Assembly: GCF_003173615.1 (NCBI RefSeq) | Contig: NZ_QGNA01000007.1 | Location: forward strand, 62,001 to 126,000 | Reading direction: 5' to 3' | DNA: 64,000 bases | DNA from: Falsiroseomonas bella | GTDB lineage: Bacteria > Pseudomonadota > Alphaproteobacteria > Acetobacterales > Acetobacteraceae | Shown: piece after piece, positions 61,459 to 64,000 of the stretch | How positions within the stretch are numbered: the stretch's first letter is position 1 | Layout: the number at the start of each line of letters is the position of its first letter | The notes under the pieces: generated by a model | Told to the model about the DNA's origin: nothing | Seen by the model: the letters and a program-made list of their open reading frames with translations, nothing else | The model's database searches: none | Translations under genes and position numbers: made by a program

Positions 61459-62223
61459 ATGCGCAAGACGATCCTGACCGGGGCGGTAGCCCTGCTTCTG
61501 ACCTGGCCGGCGGTGGCACAGCAGACATCTCCGCAGCCGCCGGCCGCTTCCTCGCCCACGGCGCCGCGCGGCCCGACGGGTGGGCAGGGGCCCGGCAGCG
61601 GGATGGGCATGATGGGCGGCCAGGGACCGGGCATGGGCATGATGGGTGGCCAGGCGCCCGGCGCAGGCATGGGGATGATGGGCGGCCGCCCCGGCACGCG
61701 GTATGTCGATGACGACGACGACGGCTGGCCGATGCGGGGTGGGCGGGGCGGCATGCGGGACGCGCCGATGCAGATCATCATCAACATCGGACCGAACAAC
61801 CGGGTCGAGGTCGAGGACGCTGAGGAGCGCGGCTACCGCCGCGGCGCGCGCGGCATGGGCGGCCGCATGGGCCCTCGTGACGAGGCCGGCCCGGCGCGCT
61901 TCATGGACGCCCATCTCGGCGCGCTGCGCGGTGCCCTGCAGCTGCGGCCGGACCAGCTTACCGCCTGGGACCGCTTCGCCGCCGCAGCGCGCGACGCGGC
62001 AGGCAACATGATGCGCGCCCATCGCCAAGCAATGTCGCAGCCGCGCAGCCTCGACGAGCGCGTCGCGATCTACGAGTCCGCCCTGTCGGCACGACTGGAC
62101 GCGATGCGCGCGCTGCGCTCCGCGCTCGGCGCGCTCACCGCCGTGCTGGACGAGGGACAGCGGCGCACGCTGGACGACGCCGCCGACGGCTTCGGGCCGG
62201 GCATGCGCTCCGGCATGCGCTGA
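61459..62223 (+). CDS. Met-rich LTxxQ periplasmic protein, 254 aa
   Basis: Signal peptide (MRKTILTGAVALLLTWPAVAQQ), then a threefold Gly/Met repeat (GSGMGMMGGQ, GPGMGMMGGQ, AGMGMMGGR), a short VEVEDAEERGYRRGARG segment, and an LTxxQ-like helical domain (LQLRPDQLTAWDRFAAAARD). It is a second Spy-like protein with a stronger methionine repeat. Excellent ribosome site GGAGGAAGGAG. Likely a periplasmic Cu(I) binder. Confidence 0.82.
   Translation: MRKTILTGAVALLLTWPAVAQQTSPQPPAASSPTAPRGPTGGQGPGSGMGMMGGQGPGMGMMGGQAPGAGMGMMGGRPGTRYVDDDDDGWPMRGGRGGMRDAPMQIIINIGPNNRVEVEDAEERGYRRGARGMGGRMGPRDEAGPARFMDAHLGALRGALQLRPDQLTAWDRFAAAARDAAGNMMRAHRQAMSQPRSLDERVAIYESALSARLDAMRALRSALGALTAVLDEGQRRTLDDAADGFGPGMRSGMR
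61595..61689 (+). repeat. in-frame triple repeat encoding Gly/Met units
   Basis: Three near-identical DNA units centred on ATGGGCATGATGGGCGGCCA encode GMGMMGG. Spacing varies, as expected from slippage or duplication. Met clusters of this kind bind Cu(I). Confidence 0.65.
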
Positions 62224-62244
62224 ACGGGCCGCGGCGACGGCTGC

Positions 62245-62712
62245 CTACACCCCGATGCGCGCGTAGGTGGCCGAGGCCGCGCTCGCCGGGCGCCGCGCGG
62301 ACCGGCTGGTCGGGGCAGGCTGCGCGCTGCCCGCCAGCCCGTCGATGATGGGGCAGTCCGGCCTGTCGTCGCCGTGGCAATGCGCGGCGAGGTGCCGCAG
62401 CGCGTCGCGCATCTGCTGGAGCACCGCGATCTTCTCGTCGAGATCGGCGACGTGCGCCTCGGCATGGAGCTTTACCTCGGCACTCGCGCGCGTGCGGTCG
62501 CGCCAGAGCCCGAGCAGCGCCTCGATCCTGTCGAGCGGGAAGCCGAGGTCGCGCGCGTTGCGGATGAACCGCAGCGCGGTCACATCCTCGGCACGGTACA
62601 CCCGGTAGCCGCTCTCGGTGCGCTGCGCGCGCGGCAACAGGCCGATGCTCTCGTAATAGCGCAGCATCTTCACCGAAACGCCCGAGGCCTTGGAGGCTTC
62701 GCCGATGTTCAT
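62245..62712 (-). CDS. cueR: CueR-type MerR regulator, 155 aa
   Basis: MerR winged helix (MNIGEASKASGVSVKMLRYYESIGLLPRA), dimer helix, and the metal loop CHGDDRPDC, the C-x7-C of Cu(I)-sensing CueR. Start at 62712 with GGGAGA upstream. The CueR-type box 62746-62768 sits over its own promoter, so it is autoregulated. It probably controls the boxes at 27800, 33418 and 46775. Confidence 0.94.
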   Translation of the reverse strand: MNIGEASKASGVSVKMLRYYESIGLLPRAQRTESGYRVYRAEDVTALRFIRNARDLGFPLDRIEALLGLWRDRTRASAEVKLHAEAHVADLDEKIAVLQQMRDALRHLAAHCHGDDRPDCPIIDGLAGSAQPAPTSRSARRPASAASATYARIGV

Positions 62713-62745
62713 AGCCGGTCTCCCGTCTTCAGCGGCATGGATGCT

Positions 62746-62768
62746 CCCTCCCAAGGTGGGAGGGTCAA
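62746..62768 (-). promoter_or_regulatory. CueR-type box in the cueR promoter
   Basis: Minus strand: TTGACC (62768-62763) and the dyad CCCTCCCA-CCT-TGGGAGGG (62764-62746), 8-bp arms. It ends 33 bp before the cueR start codon. Confidence 0.8.
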
Positions 62769-62830
62769 GCGTACAGATGCGGAGTCACGATCTTGTGTGC
62801 AGCGCCCCGACGCTGAGGGAGACCGGCGCC

Positions 62831-63736
62831 TTAATCCGGGCCGGGCGGCAGCGCCGCGATCCCAGCGCGCAAGGCCGCGACGAACTCATCCACAAGCACC
62901 GAGCGCGCCGGCCGCGGCGGCAGCAGCAGGAGCGCCCGGAACTCGATGGCCGGGCGGAAGGGGCGCGCCACCAAGCCACGCTCGGCGAAGCCCCCCGCCG
63001 CATAGGCCACCCAGTTCGCAAGCCCGACGCCGAGCCCCTGCATGGCCAGCTCGCAGACCGTCGCCGAGAAGGGCGTCTCCGCCACCATGACCGGCTTCGC
63101 CCCTGCGCGCGCCAGCAACGCGGCAAGCCGCTGCCGCGCGCGGTCCTCGGGCGCGAGGGCGACCATCGCCACGCCGTCGAGGTCGCCCGGTCCCACCGTT
63201 CCTGCGCTGGCCATCCTGTGCCCGGGCGGCACCACCAGCACGCCCGGGGAGCGGAGAAGGAACTGCGCGGTCACGTTCGACCGGTCCACCTCGTCGGCCG
63301 AGACGCCGAGATCGAAGGTGCCGCCCGCGACGCCGTCCCGCACCGCGGCGGAACTCGTGACCTCGAGGCTGACGGACACGCCGGGCCGGCTGTCGAGGAA
63401 GCGCCGCATCGCCTGCGGGATCAGGTGCAGGCCGAGCGCGGCGGAGCTGCCCACGCGGATCAGGCCCGTCCCCACCTCCCGCAGCCGCGCCGCCGCCTGG
63501 CGCACGCGGTCCAGCCCGGCCTTCGCGGCCAGCACCTCCCGGTAGAGCGCCTCCGCCTCCGGCGTCGGGGCGATGCGCTTCCCGGTCCGCTCGAACAGCC
63601 GGAGCCGCGTCGTGTCCTCGAGCCGCAGGAGCGCGCGGCTGACGGCGGGCTGCGACACGCCGAGCAGCGCCGCGGCGCGCGTCGCCGAGCCGGTCTTCAT
63701 CACCGCCGCGAAGGTGTCGAGCAGGGCGAGGTTCAC
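62831..63736 (-). CDS. LysR-type regulator, 301 aa
   Basis: Intact LysR protein: N-terminal HTH (LALLDTFAAVMKTGSATRAAALLGVSQPAVSRALLRLE) and a two-lobed effector domain. The start is a GTG at 63736. Divergent from a metC-like gene with an 82-bp gap holding an imperfect dyad, so it likely regulates that gene. It is not related to the LysR remnant at 33014 in any obvious way. Confidence 0.9.
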   Translation of the reverse strand: MNLALLDTFAAVMKTGSATRAAALLGVSQPAVSRALLRLEDTTRLRLFERTGKRIAPTPEAEALYREVLAAKAGLDRVRQAAARLREVGTGLIRVGSSAALGLHLIPQAMRRFLDSRPGVSVSLEVTSSAAVRDGVAGGTFDLGVSADEVDRSNVTAQFLLRSPGVLVVPPGHRMASAGTVGPGDLDGVAMVALAPEDRARQRLAALLARAGAKPVMVAETPFSATVCELAMQGLGVGLANWVAYAAGGFAERGLVARPFRPAIEFRALLLLPPRPARSVLVDEFVAALRAGIAALPPGPD

Positions 63737-63753
63737 GCGCCTTTATAACCAAA

Positions 63754-63778
63754 GCGCATGATCACTGCATCATTGCGC
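63754..63778. promoter_or_regulatory. dyad between LysR and metC-like genes
   Basis: GCGCATGAT-CACTGC-ATCATTGCGC, an inverted repeat with one extra base in the right arm. Position and type suit a LysR operator (T-N11-A class). Confidence 0.6.
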
Positions 63779-63818
63779 AGGTGCTGGCATATGCCTGCCC
63801 GCCCCTAAGCTGCCGGGC

Positions 63819-64000
63819 ATGGACGAGCTTCCGCTTCCCGCATCGGCGCATCCGCAGGCGTTCCGCAGCCTCGCACCTGCCGTCCACCGCGGCTCGACCG
63901 TGGTCTTCGGCAGCATGGCCGAATACGGCAGCCGCCGGGAGCGCTTCTACGACGGCTATTCCTACGGCCTCTACGGCACGCCGACGTCGCGCGAGCTGGA
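63819..64000 (+). CDS. metC: cystathionine beta-lyase-like protein (MetC), 5' part only
   Basis: The first 60 residues are present: FRSLAPAVHRGSTVVFGSMAEYG and FYDGYSYGLYGTPTSRELE. This is the usual N-terminus of Cys/Met-metabolism PLP enzymes, with the pattern P.VHRGSTV.F and Y.YG..GTPT. The gene runs out of the window. Divergent from the LysR gene. Confidence 0.8.
   Translation, partial: MDELPLPASAHPQAFRSLAPAVHRGSTVVFGSMAEYGSRRERFYDGYSYGLYGTPTSREL

Overview
This window is GC-rich throughout, with overlapping ATGA/GTGA gene junctions and alphaproteobacterial gene families (DUF6511-type phage protein, DUF2924 plus serine recombinase, MocR, DMT exporter, beta-CASP hydrolase). It most likely comes from the chromosome or a large plasmid of an alphaproteobacterium, plausibly a Roseomonas-like member of the Acetobacteraceae. 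The organism call is inference from style and content. The left end cuts into a mobile region and the right end cuts a metC-like gene.

Region 1 (1-12.2 kb, minus strand) is a phage-type replication and recombination module. In transcription order it runs from a 410-residue unknown protein and a winged-helix protein through a sigma-like factor, two small unknowns, a Sak4-like ATPase, an SSB-like protein, an SF2 helicase, a DUF6511 protein, a Cas4-like nuclease, a primase-helicase and a RuvC-like resolvase to two small terminal genes. A 410-bp gene-free gap between the primase-helicase and the resolvase carries an iteron-like array of a 9-bp repeat in both orientations. Region 2 (12.3-14.8 kb, plus strand) is a four-gene coupled cassette: small protein, DUF2924, large serine recombinase, HTH protein. 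Region 3 (14.8-23.1 kb) is defence cargo: a type III-like restriction subunit, its adenine methyltransferase with a compositionally distinct middle domain, and an unrecognised protein with a PD-(D/E)XK signature. Region 4 (about 23.4-25.4 kb) is a group II intron with an intact maturase ORF.

Region 5 (25.5-33.3 kb) looks chromosomal: a MocR regulator divergent from a PaiB-like protein, an AcrAB-type RND pump, a DMT exporter, and a LysR gene that survives only as its 3' end. Region 6 (33.4-62.8 kb) is a large copper-resistance island. It holds a CusCBA-like efflux operon with its two-component system, two P1B ATPases (a CPC CopA type and a CPH CopB type), a CopZ-like chaperone, a Cys-rich four-helix copper store, DUF411, DUF305, DUF2933, Met-rich Spy-like periplasmic proteins, a multicopper oxidase, a YncE-like propeller, an RTX protein and a CueR regulator. 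Embedded in it is a coupled trio: beta-CASP metallo-hydrolase, AMP/thymidine phosphorylase and PRPP synthetase. Region 7 (62.8-64 kb) is a LysR gene divergent from the start of a metC-like gene.

Two regulatory circuits can be read directly from the DNA. CueR-type dyads (TTGACC followed by CTCCCA...TGGGAG) lie upstream of the AcrAB-type pump, a small unknown periplasmic protein, copA and cueR itself. A different 13-bp box of the form GMMA-N5-YGTC lies 66-77 bp upstream of the efflux operon, the YncE gene, the copper chaperone or copper store pair, DUF305 and the multicopper oxidase. That second box is the best candidate target of the island's CusRS-like pair. The most novel items are this second regulon, the CueR-linked 122-residue periplasmic protein, the iteron-like array, the nuclease-like protein beside the type III system, and the winged-helix/410-residue gene pair.
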